From: Hexactinellida sp. DTS-2022
Taxonomy: Eukaryota > Porifera > Hexactinellida
Reading direction: 5' to 3'
Length of the DNA stretch: 64,000 nucleotides
Assembly (NCBI GenBank): GCA_028753945.1
Contig: JAPNXP010000010.1
Coordinates: forward strand, 933,042-997,041
Below the pieces are notes generated by a model. The model had not been told where the DNA came from. It saw only the letters and a list, made by a program, of their open reading frames with translations, and ran no database searches. The translations under genes were made by a program, and so were the position numbers. Numbering within the stretch: position 1 is the first letter of the stretch; each line of letters starts with the position of its first letter. Positions 23,301 through 35,175 of the stretch are shown piece after piece.

Positions 23301-26300
23301 AATGCGGAGGTTGTGCTAGGCACGATAGAAGAGGTGGCTGTGGCTCTGAAATGGATTAAGAGTACATTCCTATACGTGCGAGTTAGGAAGAATCCGGCTC
23401 ATTATCTGGGCGAGGAAAATACAGAACTCAGTGAGGATTATTTGGATAGAAAGTTACAGGAAATGTGTCTGAAAGATTTGGAATTATTGAATGAAGCTGA
23501 ACTGATAAGATTGAGCTCAAACTCGCGGTTTATCTCGCCTACTCCTCTCGGTAGACTCATGGCCAGATTCTGTCTCTCTTTCCCGACAATGAAGAAGCTT
23601 ATTTCTCTAAATTTCGATTCCCAGAACTTAGGAGATACACTCCTAAACATTTCTGAATTGCAGGAGTTTGATGACGTCAAACTGCGCATGAGTGAAAAGA
23701 AAGTTCTCAACTCCCTCAACAGAGACAAACAGAGAGCTACGATCCGCCATCCAATGAAAGGAAGGATTAAATCAACTGCTATGAAAGTGAATTGTTTAAT
23801 CCAATCCACTCTCGGTTGTATTTCGTTCCAGGACTTCACACTCTCTCAAGACGTGCAGAGGATATTCCGCAGTGCCTACAGAGTATCCCGGTGCCTGCTG
23901 GAGATACAGCTGCTGCGAGAAGACTTCACTGCTATTCACCACACAGCTGCACTACACCAGTGCATTAACTCCAGACTGTGGATGGACTCGCATTACGTGT
24001 CGAAACAGCTGGAGAAAGTGGGTCCTACCATTTCTAACTCACTCGTGCAAGCTGGACTCATTTCATTCAAAAAAATATCAGAAACAAATCCCAGACAGCT
24101 GGAACTGATCGCGAACAGACACCCTCCTTTCGGAACTCATTTGATAAACTCTGTCTCTTCACTGCCTAACTATTCGCTATCTGTGGAACAGAGAATGCCT
24201 GTTGGCATTGACGTTGCTACGCTAGATATTGTAATACGTTTAAACAACAGTCTAGATTTGACAAACACTAACAAGAAATCACAAGCAATCCACAGCTCTC
24301 TCCTAATAGTTGGAGACTCGACTGACCGGAGAGTATTCGCTAAGTACAGAATTACGGATTCTTTAGTAATGCAGAAACATGATAAGAATGTGTCCTATTG
24401 CATTAAGGTATCGAGCTCAACAGAACATGAAGTCTCTTTGAAGATTGTCCTAAAATCTCTCAAATTTGTCGGACTCGACATAAACCAGACATTTACGCCT
24501 GAGTTCTTACCTCCTATCAAACGGCCTTGTAAGCAACAACAACAACAAGTACACAGTGCCAATAACAGCATAGCACCATGTATTAATTCTGTTAAAGCAG
24601 AACAAAACTTTGACCTTGGACAATCCTACTACACGGATTCCCCGCCTAAAGACCAGTACAAACCAAATCCAGTTTGCTGTCACAAATGCTTTGACAAACA
24701 ACTCTGTGGCCATGCTTGTTGTAAGACCGGTATTTCCACTGTCCGAAGAGAGAATAACAGAGCCAATAGAGATGTGTCCTCTCCTTACATAAATAGCAAG
24801 AATAGCGTGATGAGCTCATTCCTGGAAGAAGTCAACACAAAACAAGGACTTCTTCCCTCCACCGGATTCAGTCTCAGACTCAAACAGACTGTTAACGCTC
24901 TGCAGGAATACTCATACAACCCTCCTACGCCACACGAGTATACTAACAATCCTACGCCACACGAGTATACTAACAATCCTACACCACACGAGTATACTAA
25001 CAATCCTACACCACACAAGTATACTAACAAACCTACACCACACGAGTATACTAACAATCCTACGCCACACGAGTATACTAACAATCCTACACCACACGAG
25101 TATACTAACAATCCTACACCACACGAGTATACTAACAATCCTTCACCACACGCGTATACTAACAATCCTACACCACACGAGTATACTAACAATCCTACAC
25201 CACACGAGTATACTAACAATCCTACGCCACACGAGTATACTAACAATCCTACGCCACACGAGTATACTAACAATCCTACACCACACGAGTATACTAACAA
25301 TCCTTCACCACACGCGTATACTAACAATCCTACACCACACGAGTATACTAACAATCCTACACCACACGAGTATACTAACAATCCTACGCCACACGAGTAT
25401 ACTAACAAACCTACGCCACACGAGTATATTAACAAACCTACACCACACGAGTATATTAACAATCCTATACCACACGAGTATACTAACAATCCTACACCAC
25501 ACGAGTATATTAACAATCCTCCTATACAGGATAAGACCAGACATAATCACCCTTTACAGAATGAATCTATTTACAATTCTCCTATACAACAACTGTCTAC
25601 ATATAATCTTGATATTAAGGAACGGTCTACACACATTCCTATTAGGGTTAAGACAAAACATAATCCTTCTAAACTGAATGAATCTACATTCAATCTCCCA
25701 CATCAACAGTCTACTTATAATCCTTCTATGCTACAACATTCTACCACTTACAACCCTATACAACATGAATCTACATGCGATTCTATACAGAATATTTCTG
25801 CATACCATAAGACCTATCCTGTAGCACAAGAATCCTATCAAATGCCGAGTCCAAAGTTCTTAAATAAGAAAGCAGATTTCAGCGTTGAAAATGATTTCGA
25901 TATCTTCACAGATGATTTACCAAGTGAAGATGTTATAGAGGAGACAATGCAGCATCCAGTGTTAAACTCCAAAGAGAATAGAGAGCAGTTTAGTGCTAGT
26001 AGCAGGGCTAAACACATTCCTTACTGCATTGTAGAACCGATGCAAAAGTCAATTAACGAATATAAAAATCCCAATTCTCTTTCTTCTAACAACAAGGTTG
26101 TTTTATCTGAAAATGATAATGAATCGTTTCGTTCGAAAAGACTAAAATCGTTTGACTTAGAAAATTCCTTTCAATCTCCCAAACAACCCGAACACTTGAA
26201 CTTTAACCGTTCTAAACAATGTAACAAAGTTTCTGGTAAATTAAGTATTTCTAAGCCAAGCTTCTTTCTCTCACAGATGGAATTAGATTCAGTTAACGCT

Positions 26301-26339
26301 TGTGAACAAGAAGACTATATCGATTTCTTCGAACACTAA
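20362..26339 (+). CDS. HFM1: HFM1/Mer3 meiotic DNA helicase
   Basis: This is a Ski2-like superfamily 2 helicase that promotes meiotic crossovers by unwinding joint DNA. Three exons fit in phase: 20362-20725, 20923-22159 and 23123-26336 plus stop, about 1605 residues. Residues about 195-200 are TGSGKT (Walker A) and about 305 DEVH (motif II). ASATIPN and VGRAGRPQFDTHATAVIMT follow, then the winged-helix and Sec63-type region. A Cys/His cluster near residue 1047 (CCHKCFDKQLCGHACC) is characteristic of HFM1 orthologs. The tail is unusual: 22 tandem copies of a 9-residue unit at residues 1135-1332, then a low-complexity N/S/P-rich end. The protein is longer than human HFM1 (about 1435). Helicase exon 2 is much more GC-rich than the tail. 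Start ATG 20362 is the first ATG of the open frame. A further upstream exon cannot be excluded. Confidence 0.95.
22174..22345. mobile_element. Pogo-like MITE in HFM1 intron 2
   Basis: TA flanks CAGTGAAGTTTGCTTA at the left and TTAAGCGAACTCCACTG at the right, an imperfect inverted repeat with TA duplication typical of the Tc1/mariner-pogo group. The internal sequence repeats CTATTAGCAA four times. The rest of the 963-bp intron holds G-rich and C-rich runs at 22615-22755 and no gene. Confidence 0.75.
24924..25517 (+). repeat. 27-bp coding minisatellite in HFM1
   Basis: Twenty-two head-to-tail units encode PTPHEYTNN with rare variants. The variant PSPHAYTNN is at units 9 and 15, six units apart, showing a higher-order 162-bp duplication. 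No unit breaks the frame. The array follows the zinc cluster and lies outside the helicase domains. Confidence 0.97.
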
Positions 26340-27094
26340 TACTTTCAGGTAATTTGCTTTATGTTAATTGTATATACAGTACTTATCGAATGTTAGCACT
26401 CGTGTTTATTTATATGTATAAATATGCTGGTATAATATGAATATGCTTAATATTAACAATCCGTTATTCGCATTATTAATTAATGATTGAAACAAATTAA
26501 GTTGAAAACTTTTGAATACAAATGCATTTTTTATATGCTATTTGTAAACGTAGTTCTAAATATATTGTATTGTGTTTACTATTTTGTGTCACCTTTTCAA
26601 CACCTGTAGTACAGTTCTTAGCTTAGTAAGTGCAATAAGTATCTGACTTATGCTAAATTTATTAATTGTCTACTAGCTCCTTTGAATAATAACCCTGGCT
26701 ATTATTCTAAGATATACGGTAACTATTCTTTTACACTACCGTACCTATAATACAATAGATGGGTCAACTTAATTATTTTGTAAAACGTTACAATTATTTT
26801 TGTAACGTACAATTTATTTGTAAGATAAATAATACAATTAAGAAAATGGGTATATTAATATTTATACAATGCACTAATGTAACAACGTGATTAAGTCTTC
26901 ATATACAAAATATATATACGTAATTACGTATATCAATATTCTCATTATATTTAGTACTTTTTACTACTTTATATACTTTTATTTTGTTTTTTCCATCCTT
27001 CATGTAATTAAATTAACAGTTTACCCCAGTGTGAACCAATCTCTCCGCATTATTATTAAATAGTTGATTTGCTATTAGAAATTGACCACACGTT
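26340..27094. other. Intergenic, HFM1 to ARL6IP1-like
   Basis: AT-rich with no ORF of protein quality. It must hold the 3' end of HFM1 and the promoter of the next gene. I see no clear TATA or other motif to assign. Confidence 0.5.
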
Positions 27095-27844
27095 ATGTCG
27101 AAAGACGTGGATTTCCAGACCCGACAGGGCATGCTGGCGTCTGCTCTCTACCCGCATAGACGGGTTCTGGTCAAACTCTGGAGGTCTCTGACCTTTGAAC
27201 CGAAATCTGAGGCATTTGGCGCTGCTCTGATCGGCTTCGTTACAATCTCATTCCTAGCCCTCTACGTGTACGACCTATCCATTATTAGCATTTTTGGGCT
27301 CGCTATTATAATAGGAACAGCTTTAGATTTCGCGCTTAAGAACCTCGGATGGGTTAACATAATATCTCCAAGAACAGATTCAGAGGACACGTACTTTGGA
27401 GAGGTGGTGTCTCGAGAGCTGACCTACATACAGTTGCAAGGAGACAAAATCATAGAATTCTTCAGTTCAACTCGTAAGCTGAATCCATTCAAGTTCTACT
27501 CCATGATCCTGATCCTTCTGATAATCCTGTCTGAGCTGACCAGCTCTGTATCAGCTTGGGTGTTGCTGGGTCTCTTGTCAGTTATCGTTTCGCTGATTCC
27601 AGGATCTATAAAGCTGTGTCGCAACAACCGAATCGAACCGAGTTTGGTTATACACAACGCTTATACGTCTCTGAAAACCTTCCAGCGGAACTATCAGCTA
27701 CAAGTGATAGTTTCAAATCTTGTAATACTTGCACTGTCCATCCTATTCCGTGGATACGGACTGGCTAACCTCCTGATTGGACTCAATATCCTATCTCTTC
27801 TCTACTTCCTGATGCCCAGCGATACAACAGCTGATGAGGATTGA
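27095..27844 (+). CDS. ARL6IP1-like reticulon-type ER membrane protein
   Basis: A single-exon ORF of 249 residues with hydrophobic segments at about residues 45-62, 63-85, 130-165 and 208-240, arranged as two hairpin-like pairs. The layout resembles ARL6IP1, a reticulon-homology protein that shapes tubular ER and binds ARL6: YFGEVVSRE parallels the ARL6IP1 loop, then FYSMILILLIILS...LIPG. It is longer than human ARL6IP1 (203). A reticulophagy/FAM134-type relative is the main alternative. A polyadenylation-like AATAAA lies near 28046. Compact and intact, unlike the transposon genes nearby. Confidence 0.6.
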   Translation: MSKDVDFQTRQGMLASALYPHRRVLVKLWRSLTFEPKSEAFGAALIGFVTISFLALYVYDLSIISIFGLAIIIGTALDFALKNLGWVNIISPRTDSEDTYFGEVVSRELTYIQLQGDKIIEFFSSTRKLNPFKFYSMILILLIILSELTSSVSAWVLLGLLSVIVSLIPGSIKLCRNNRIEPSLVIHNAYTSLKTFQRNYQLQVIVSNLVILALSILFRGYGLANLLIGLNILSLLYFLMPSDTTADED

Positions 27845-29036
27845 GTGTTTGACTAATTATTGCATGTTTCGTCTGTCTAACTGTAATATTGAGCTGTTTG
27901 GTATAAGAACTCGTCTTAATGAGTCTATTTTTAAGAGATAGTATGAGCTATGATTGTTATGCATGTTATAAACACTTCTAATAGTCTATTGCAAACGTTA
28001 CCTAATTCTACTCTATTTATTAGTGCTACGAGTTACTAGGGACAAAATAAATGTTCTCATTAACTCTCGTTAATCATTTGGGGATCATAAAAATTTATGT
28101 CAAAAAAATAATAATTTTGCTTGTGTCATTGTTGTTTTGGTTAATTTAATAATTCTTCTCCTGAAACCCGTATTTAGTTAGAATTAACGTTTGAATCAAG
28201 ATATAGGACTATATTTGGAGGTCTATATGAGGTCAAATCTTGGGAATTACAAAATAATCATTGGCAACACTTAACCTCTGCATATAACACATGTACCGTA
28301 TAGCATAGGCGTCGATGTTTTATGAATCACACAAAATACTGGGGGCCCCAAATTTCCAAAAGTTTATAGTAGCTATTATTATTATAGAAGTTTGAAAAAA
28401 CACCTATAGGTGATGAATAACAATGTGGCTTTAATAATTTGAGGTTTTAATCACCCAAGTCCAAGCTGCTCTCCGAGAATGTCTAAAAGGCATATTGACG
28501 ATGGCTCAAAACAGCCAAGTATCGCTAACTCGCCCGGGCAGATTATAATGATTTTTTGGAAAAGTTTACGCCTATGGCCAATTATTGGCCATATATCCTG
28601 TATAATTTATGCCGATTATAAGAACATGTCGGTTATAAGACACTATATGCAGTTCCCGACGATGTTCTTATATCCGGTATCCACTGTATCATAATTTATG
28701 CAAGAATTATCCAATTACACTGCTAATATTTAAACAGACCGGTTAACTGGTCAATAAAATCTGTAACCGTTAACCGATAGCAGCAGCGGTTAACCGGTTA
28801 GCCGGCTAACAGAATCCAGCCTTGCTCATGGTTTGGAATGTCTGAGCTGAGTCTCATAGAATAATCCCAAATGGTTTAAGCTAGAATAGATCTCATCTTG
28901 GATGAGAGATTTAAGTGATGCACACAAATAGTCGGTAATTTACAAAAAGTTTGTTTCGTTAGAGCCTATCTTATACCATAATTACCAATCTATTCAGCTG
29001 GAATTAGTAATGATTATTTAATGGTTGTTGGGTTTA
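27845..29036. other. Intergenic with MITE remnants
   Basis: Contains a CATAGGCGTC hAT-type end near 28304 and, at 28590-28686, a pogo-like MITE related to 55595-55709 (TTATAAGAACATGTCGG and GATGTTCTTATATCCGG as inverted arms). Several GGTTAACCGGTTAACC-like repeats occur at 28735-28815 and recur near 54840-54900. No gene seen. Confidence 0.55.
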
Positions 29037-30044
29037 ATGATAACGACAGTTAATTATGGACAGTATCAGTTCTTATACTGTAATATGATCTGCGTACAGA
29101 TATCCCTGTTCATTATTAGGCTGAGACAAGCACGTCCTAACAAATGCAACAGAACTAATGAAATGAATCTTTTCCGTATCACGAAAACGAAATCTGTTCC
29201 AAATAAATTGTTGATTCAGAAAGACGCAGGGAAATATGGAACTGAACAGGGTGAATTCAAATCCCCACAGGGGATAGCAATTAATCCAATAAATAATAAC
29301 ATATATGTAGCAGATTTAATTAACTGTAGAATCCAAGTATTTTCTATCGATCTAACCTTTATGTTTCTTTTTCCGAGTAGAAAATCAAATACATATTTCA
29401 AGTATCCCTACGGTTTATGCCTAGTAGGCTCGTTAGTGTATATCACTGCCAGCTCAACTGACTATTTGACTAATCCCACTCAACAGGGATTGTACGTATA
29501 CACGACAGACGGAGAATTCGTATGTGGTTATAATAATGATATTGTGCGGGATGAAAATATGGAGTTTGCATCTCCTCAAGGAATTGCAGTTGAAACTACC
29601 AATAATTCAGTCTACATTGCCGACTATGGAAAAGATCGCGTTATCGTGTTATACAATGATATGAGACCATTCAGTGTGGTTATGCGGATTAAATATCCGC
29701 GTGATGTTAAGATTTACCGCGATAAATTATACATATTATCAGAGACGTGTATAGTACACGAATTAAGTCTGTTTAGCGAATCCGTGATACGACGAATAGT
29801 AGCAAATACACCCGAAAATAAATGCTCTTCTGAGTTCTTCGATATCTCAGATAACGCGTTTTATATAACAAACCGCAGGTTTAACAATATTTGCTTTATG
29901 TCGCATGATGGGAAATTGGTTAAGAATTACACAGAATATAAAATGTTTAGTCACATCAAAGGGATTGCTTTATTGAGTCAAGATATATTAGTTAATGTGT
30001 GCGAAAAGGATACCGGGAGATTGAAGCTGCTGAGTTTAGTTTGA
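29037..30044 (+). CDS. NHL-repeat beta-propeller protein
   Basis: About 335 residues, no intron visible. Repeats of the NHL type are clear: FKSPQGIAINPINNNIYVADLINCRIQVF and FASPQGIAVETTNNSVYIADYGKDRVIVL, with weaker blades between and after, including a last one near KMFSHIKGIALLSQDIL. The family forms beta-propellers that bind protein or RNA in TRIM-NHL and related proteins. No RING, B-box or filamin region precedes it, so it is either a stand-alone propeller or the last exon of a larger gene. The short hydrophobic N-terminus (FLYCNMICVQISLFII) may be a signal anchor. I chose ATG 29037. ATG 29163 (MNLF) is an alternative start. Confidence 0.7.
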   Translation: MITTVNYGQYQFLYCNMICVQISLFIIRLRQARPNKCNRTNEMNLFRITKTKSVPNKLLIQKDAGKYGTEQGEFKSPQGIAINPINNNIYVADLINCRIQVFSIDLTFMFLFPSRKSNTYFKYPYGLCLVGSLVYITASSTDYLTNPTQQGLYVYTTDGEFVCGYNNDIVRDENMEFASPQGIAVETTNNSVYIADYGKDRVIVLYNDMRPFSVVMRIKYPRDVKIYRDKLYILSETCIVHELSLFSESVIRRIVANTPENKCSSEFFDISDNAFYITNRRFNNICFMSHDGKLVKNYTEYKMFSHIKGIALLSQDILVNVCEKDTGRLKLLSLV

Positions 30045-31024
30045 GTCTGTTTGACAAATTCTGCCTGAGAATATTGTACTTATTGTGAATAGGCATTTTA
30101 TATTAATTTGCAAGCTTTGTTTATAAATATATAGCACTCATCTGATATTATTTGTGCAATTATATTAATCAGAGGGTTAATTTAGTGAGGGATCAAATCT
30201 AATAATTGCTTTCATCAAGTGAATAAATTAAATCTACATGGTGCCGGATTCTGAAATGTCTGGAGGGGATACATACACTTGCACTGTAAGCTCTACAGTA
30301 GGGTAATTAACTTTAACATTTCTGTACAATTTAAGGTAGATATTAATGTTTCCTGGTTTCATTTGGTAAGTATACAACCACAAAATATTTGAATGATTTT
30401 TTAGAATCCGGCATTTCGTAGATTTTATAAATTATACAAAACGTGTAAAAGTGAAACACCCTCTAGTCTAGTCGTATCCAGGCTGAAAGCCTTTAAACCA
30501 AAATTAATATTAGATTAAAAACGAACTCTGCGATTAGCAATTCTACTATATTTTTCGATTTAATTAAATACCAGATTGTCAATTAATTATTTTATTATTT
30601 GTTGTTTAGCAGAACCAGATGAAGTTTCACATACAGTCGACTCCGCTTAATAGAACCACCGGTTAATAGATTTCTCCGCTTAATCGAGTCAAAGTAACCT
30701 GGTCCCGAGGTAGCTCTATTAAGCGGAGTCGACTATTATGAAAAGGGACGAATTGTCTCCTGGGTTATTAATAGAGAAACAGGAGTTTTAAAATGAGGAT
30801 TGCAGTTAAACCTGGGAAGATAATTCTTTGAATATGAAGATACAAGTATCATTAGTGTAGGACACTTTGAAGTTTAGGCGGACTTTTGAAAAAGTACGCC
30901 CCTAAATACACTGCGATTATCTAAAATTCTAAATTGGTATAATAATTTAGAAATCTCACAATAATACAGATAATATACTCGCAATAAATAAAATAATCCA
31001 AAATTATAGAAGGTGAAAATAGCT
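30045..31024. other. Intergenic with small MITE
   Basis: No gene seen. It separates the convergent NHL-repeat and hexosaminidase genes and holds the element at 30634-30735. Confidence 0.5.
30634..30735. mobile_element. Pogo-like mini-element
   Basis: CAGTCGACTCCGCTTAATAG at the left matches CTATTAAGCGGAGTCGACT at the right, with TA on both flanks. A related end, ATCGACTCCGCTTATTAG, occurs at 38219. About 100 bp, non-coding. Confidence 0.65.
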
Positions 31025-32698
31025 TCAAGATTTAGGTAGATTTAACCATGGATAAGTACAATGTCCGAATTCAATCGGCTCAGCAGGCAGCTCTCTGTTT
31101 AGCAGTCTGCACCTCTGCTTCTGCAGTCTCTCGTGTATCTCTTTATTGGAGATACCAACAGTGCTGGGGCCCGTCCATAGCCTCTCAGCAGCCGGACACG
31201 CTCGTGGCCAGGTGCGAGACAGGGAGTTGGTCCCGTCCGTGTAGCGGGACCAGACAGCGGCCTCTCCGCCCAGCACCAGCTTCTGCTGAGCGCTGCTGCC
31301 CCCGAAGCTCAGCGGGTCACACCGGAAGTACCCGTAGAAGTCATCCGTGGCCGACACGAGGTCCAGGTACCAGCAGGAGGAGAGGATCGCCTGGTGCCCC
31401 GCCCCAGTGACAGATCTCATATACGCGGCCCAGTCGAGTCCCCCCCTCCACACTTGTATGATTGCATCCTCCCTTAGCTTATTTCCGTTATCGAACACGT
31501 CCTGCCATACCACGTAGCGCTTGTTGAGCTGCTCCACTAAGCTGATCAGCTCTCCCATGTAGAACTCCTCGAACTTGCCATACTTCGTGTACCCCTTATC
31601 TCGCATCCACTGCTGAATACCCGGGTTGGACTGCCAGCACGCGTAGTCGACCTCGTCCCCTCCCAGGTGCAAGTACGGGTCCCGGAAGTCCCGCACCACC
31701 TCTGCGAACAGAGCCTTCAAGAAGGGCCACGTAGCATTGGAGATGGCATTTACAGGACCGTATGTACCGTCTGGCTTGCCGTCGGTATAGCAGGTAGTTA
31801 GCAGGTTGGGCTGGCCTAATCCCCAGGAGTCTGTGTGTCCCGGGGTGTCAAATTCCGCGATAACCCTGATCCCGTGCCGGTTTGCGTAGCTGATTACCTC
31901 CTGCACGTCTGATTTCGTGTAGAGGTGTCTCGGACTGTAAGCTCCTTTGGCGCTCATTTGAGGGAAAGTAGTGCTTACGTAAGGGAAAGCTGGAATGTCT
32001 ACAATGTGCCAATGGAACACATTGAACTTGTTCCAGGCCATAGCGTCTATGTGTCTCTTCAGGAGAGGGACTGGCAGGAAATGGTGAGAAGTCTCGTAGA
32101 GGATGCCTCGGTGTCTGAAGTATGGAGCGTCTGTTACGTCACACTCGTGCAGGTACAGGTTGTTATCGCTGTACTCGAGAATCAGCTGACTGAAAGTCTC
32201 TATCCCTCTGAGCGCTGCATAGACTGTGCTGGCTACGAGAGTAGATGCGGGGTAGGCTATGGAGAGCGTGTAGTCCTCTTTCGTGTCAAGCGTGAGGGTG
32301 ACGTCATCAGAACGCAGCGTAACATTGAGCTGAATAAACTCTAGCTGAACTCCGCTATCTGCTAGCGTATGTTGGAAGGTGCCTGGGACCAGTTTGATTT
32401 GGTTGAGGATAATTTGACGATAGTCATCGAAAGCTTGGAACAGAATTGGGTGGGCATTGGGGAACAGGCTCGGCTCCATCAGTGCAAAATGCATCTCATT
32501 ATTCCGAATAGAATATGCATTCTCAGTGCACTTTATCGTTGTTGGGAACGGCCAGAGGTAAGATGTAATATTAACTTTTGACGTTATGAATGGATTGGTG
32601 TCTGATAAAGTTGTTAGGTTAAGAGAGTGCTTTGATATTTCATACGAGACCAAATGAACCATCAAAACAGTACTCAGTAGATAGATGATAAGCAACAT
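31025..32698 (-). CDS. Beta-N-acetylhexosaminidase (GH20)
   Basis: A lysosomal-type enzyme that removes terminal N-acetylhexosamine from glycolipids and glycans, related to HEXA/HEXB. The ORF extends to 32806, but I start at the internal ATG 32698, because it opens a typical signal peptide (MLLIIYLLSTVLMVHL) and the DNA upstream resembles a hAT end. That gives about 557 residues, close to the human length. The N-terminal GH20b-like domain is followed by the barrel: YETSHHFLPV, WHIVDIPAFP, VIAEFDTPGHT and HLGGDEVDYACW with the catalytic Asp-Glu pair (about residues 348-349). It is intronless in the window. HEXA and HEXB orthologs usually have many introns, so a retrocopy is possible, but the frame is intact. 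Confidence 0.93.
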   Translation of the reverse strand: MLLIIYLLSTVLMVHLVSYEISKHSLNLTTLSDTNPFITSKVNITSYLWPFPTTIKCTENAYSIRNNEMHFALMEPSLFPNAHPILFQAFDDYRQIILNQIKLVPGTFQHTLADSGVQLEFIQLNVTLRSDDVTLTLDTKEDYTLSIAYPASTLVASTVYAALRGIETFSQLILEYSDNNLYLHECDVTDAPYFRHRGILYETSHHFLPVPLLKRHIDAMAWNKFNVFHWHIVDIPAFPYVSTTFPQMSAKGAYSPRHLYTKSDVQEVISYANRHGIRVIAEFDTPGHTDSWGLGQPNLLTTCYTDGKPDGTYGPVNAISNATWPFLKALFAEVVRDFRDPYLHLGGDEVDYACWQSNPGIQQWMRDKGYTKYGKFEEFYMGELISLVEQLNKRYVVWQDVFDNGNKLREDAIIQVWRGGLDWAAYMRSVTGAGHQAILSSCWYLDLVSATDDFYGYFRCDPLSFGGSSAQQKLVLGGEAAVWSRYTDGTNSLSRTWPRACPAAERLWTGPSTVGISNKEIHERLQKQRCRLLNRELPAEPIEFGHCTYPWLNLPKS

Positions 32699-33220
32699 TC
32701 TAGCTTTGAAGCAATACACAGAATCATAGGCGTCGTTCCTGAGGGTCAGGGGCAGCGACCCCTTCTCAATATTATTTAACGAATAATAGACAACGAGTTT
32801 GACCACTCTAATACCAATAAGGAATTAGAAAAAAAGAAAATTTAAAAAGAAAACTAATAATATGCTTGTAAGCAGTAGTTCTCGTTCCGAGACACACATA
32901 TTCCATGTAATATGCAGCTGTTCGTAACCTAACTCATTGATACATAGACGCAAACTTCGTCAAAAGGTGCCACGAAACTTTGTTCATCCCCTAGTTATAT
33001 ATTTTTCTGAAAAATATTCATTTTTTTTTGTGAGAATTGTTAGTCTGTTCTTGTTAGGCACTACACAACATAATTAACGGTCGCTTCGCGGCCTTACCCT
33101 CAACAAAATGTCTACTCATAATAAATAAGTTTAAACCTGTGACTTGCAAATTAAAAGCACTTAATTTAGTTCAGTTTGTTGCTGTTTGGGAGCCAAGAAT
33201 GTTAACTAATTAATTAATGT
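32699..33220. other. Intergenic upstream of hexosaminidase
   Basis: AT-rich. It includes a CATAGGCGTC hAT-type end at 32728 and a GTCGCTTCGCGGCC palindrome near 33080. No gene seen. Confidence 0.5.
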
Positions 33221-33367
33221 TGTTTACTAACCCAGGAAAATTTGTTAATCAAAAGTCGTAAACCCAGGTGCAAATTAGACGGTCACTTCGCACCTACATG
33301 CCAAGTATCAGCCTATCATCTATAAAGCTCTGGCCAGGGCACCGTCGACGAAGAAAAAATAATAAAA

Positions 33368-33480
33368 TCCCAAATTGCAGCTGTGCCGACACATGCTCCT
33401 TTGGTGGCACTATATTTTGGTGGTGTTTAATTGAAAGTGCCTCCAATGGAACATGCTGTCGGCACAGCTGCAATTTTGGA
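33368..33480. repeat. Hairpin repeat copy 6 (inverted)
   Basis: Stem version GCAGCTG paired with CAGCTGC. A small GC-rich inverted-repeat insert (GCGGCGGAAGCGGTCAGG against CTGCTTCCGCCGG) follows at 33506-33576. Confidence 0.8.
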
Positions 33481-34258
33481 TTTTTTTTGCCATGTCATCA
33501 ATGCCCATGGGCGGCGGAAGCGGTCAGGCCGGTCAAGCCATGGCCTGACCACTTTATAACTGCTTCCGCCGGCCCTGATGCATCATGGTGTCAAGAACAA
33601 TTTGTTGATTAGTTCGAGCCACAAGGAAAGGTAGATAAATTTGAAGTTTGTTTCGATCATAAACCATATTGAGTTTAATGCCATTCATTCATTATGTATT
33701 AATAATAAATTACATTATTAGTTATATATTTTAGCAATGTTATCCACGGTGAGTTTGATTTAAGCTCACAAATTCCGTATTTTATTTTATTTGCTATAAT
33801 CCATGAAATAGTAATACTACAATTAAATAGAAGCCTTCTCGAATTCACAAGTTAAATCAATTTAATTATCGCAAGTTGATACAATAGAGAAAGATTTAAC
33901 AAGTTGAAACAATAGAATTAGATTTAACAGTTTTACAAAATCTGAAATGAGAGTAAACAAAGAAATTTCAACCCCCATTTATGGCAGAAATTAATCCCAA
34001 TATTAAAAACTTTCTTCTCCCATCATGTACATAATTTAAGGTGAAACCAATGGCGAAATAAAAATTGAGATTTAGTATAGATTCTTTGAGTCATGGACGA
34101 GACAAATTTTGAAAGGTGTAGAAATGTGTCCAAATTTTTTAATTAAAAAATCGTAACCCCAAGTGCAAATTAGACGGTCCATCCGCACCTACATGCCAAG
34201 TTTCAGCCTATCAACTATTAAACTCTGGCCAGGGCACCGTCTACGAGGAAGAAAAAAA

Positions 34259-34370
34259 TCCAAAATTGCAGCTGTGCCGACACATGTTCCTTGGTGGCAC
34301 TATATTTTGGTGGTGGTTTGTTAATAGTGCCTGCAAAGGAACATGCTGTCGGCACAGCTGCAATTTTGGA
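34259..34370. repeat. Hairpin repeat copy 7 (inverted)
   Basis: Stem version GCAGCTG paired with CAGCTGC. The conserved bulge is kept. Confidence 0.8.
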
Positions 34371-35175
34371 TTTTTTTTCGAAAGTCATCAACGCTCAAGG
34401 TGTGAAGAACCATTTGTTAATTGGTCGGAGTCACAAGGAACAGATTCGAAGTTAATTTCTATCATAAACCATCTAGAGTTTAATGCCATTCATTCATTAT
34501 GTATTGATAATAAAATATACTATTAGTTATTTATTTTAGCAATGTTATCCACGCATTCCACGGTTGGTTGAGTTGAGTCAACAAATTCCTTATATTATAT
34601 TATTTTATTTAATCCATTGTATAGTAATACTACAATTAAATAGAAGCCAGCTGCAATTTATAAGTTAAATCAATTTAATTATCGCAAGTTGAATCAATAG
34701 AGTAGGATTTAACAAGTTAAATCAATATAATTATTACAAGTTGAAACAATGGAATTAGATTTAACAATTTTACAGAAATAGAAGTGTGAGTTAACAAAGA
34801 AGTTTCAACCCCCATTTATGGCAGAAATTAAACCCTTTATTGAATGATTTCTTCTCCCATCAAACGCATAATTTTATGATGAATCCAATGGTGAAATAAA
34901 AATTGGGGGTTTAGTATAACATTTTTTTAGTTATGGACCAGACAAAGTTTGAAAGGTGTCAAAGATGTGTCAAAATTTTTTAATAAAAAATCGTAACCCC
35001 AGGGGCAAATTAGACGGTCCATCCGCACCTACATGCCAAGTTTCAGCCCATCAACTATAAAGCTCTGGCCAGGGCACCGTATACGGAGAAAAAATATTAT
35101 AGAAAAAATAAAGGCAGTGATTTCAAAACTGGGCCACTATACTATAGTATAGTCGGCACAGTAAAAATAAAAAAA

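Noticed and set aside
24785..25516. 243-residue minus-strand ORF of SCGVGLLVY repeats
   Set aside because: Antisense shadow of the HFM1 27-bp coding repeat. The plus-strand frame continues in HFM1 on both sides.
31025..32806. Hexosaminidase start at 32806
   Set aside because: The 36 extra residues are not signal-like and overlap a CATAGGCGTC hAT-type end. The internal ATG at 32698 begins a canonical signal peptide.
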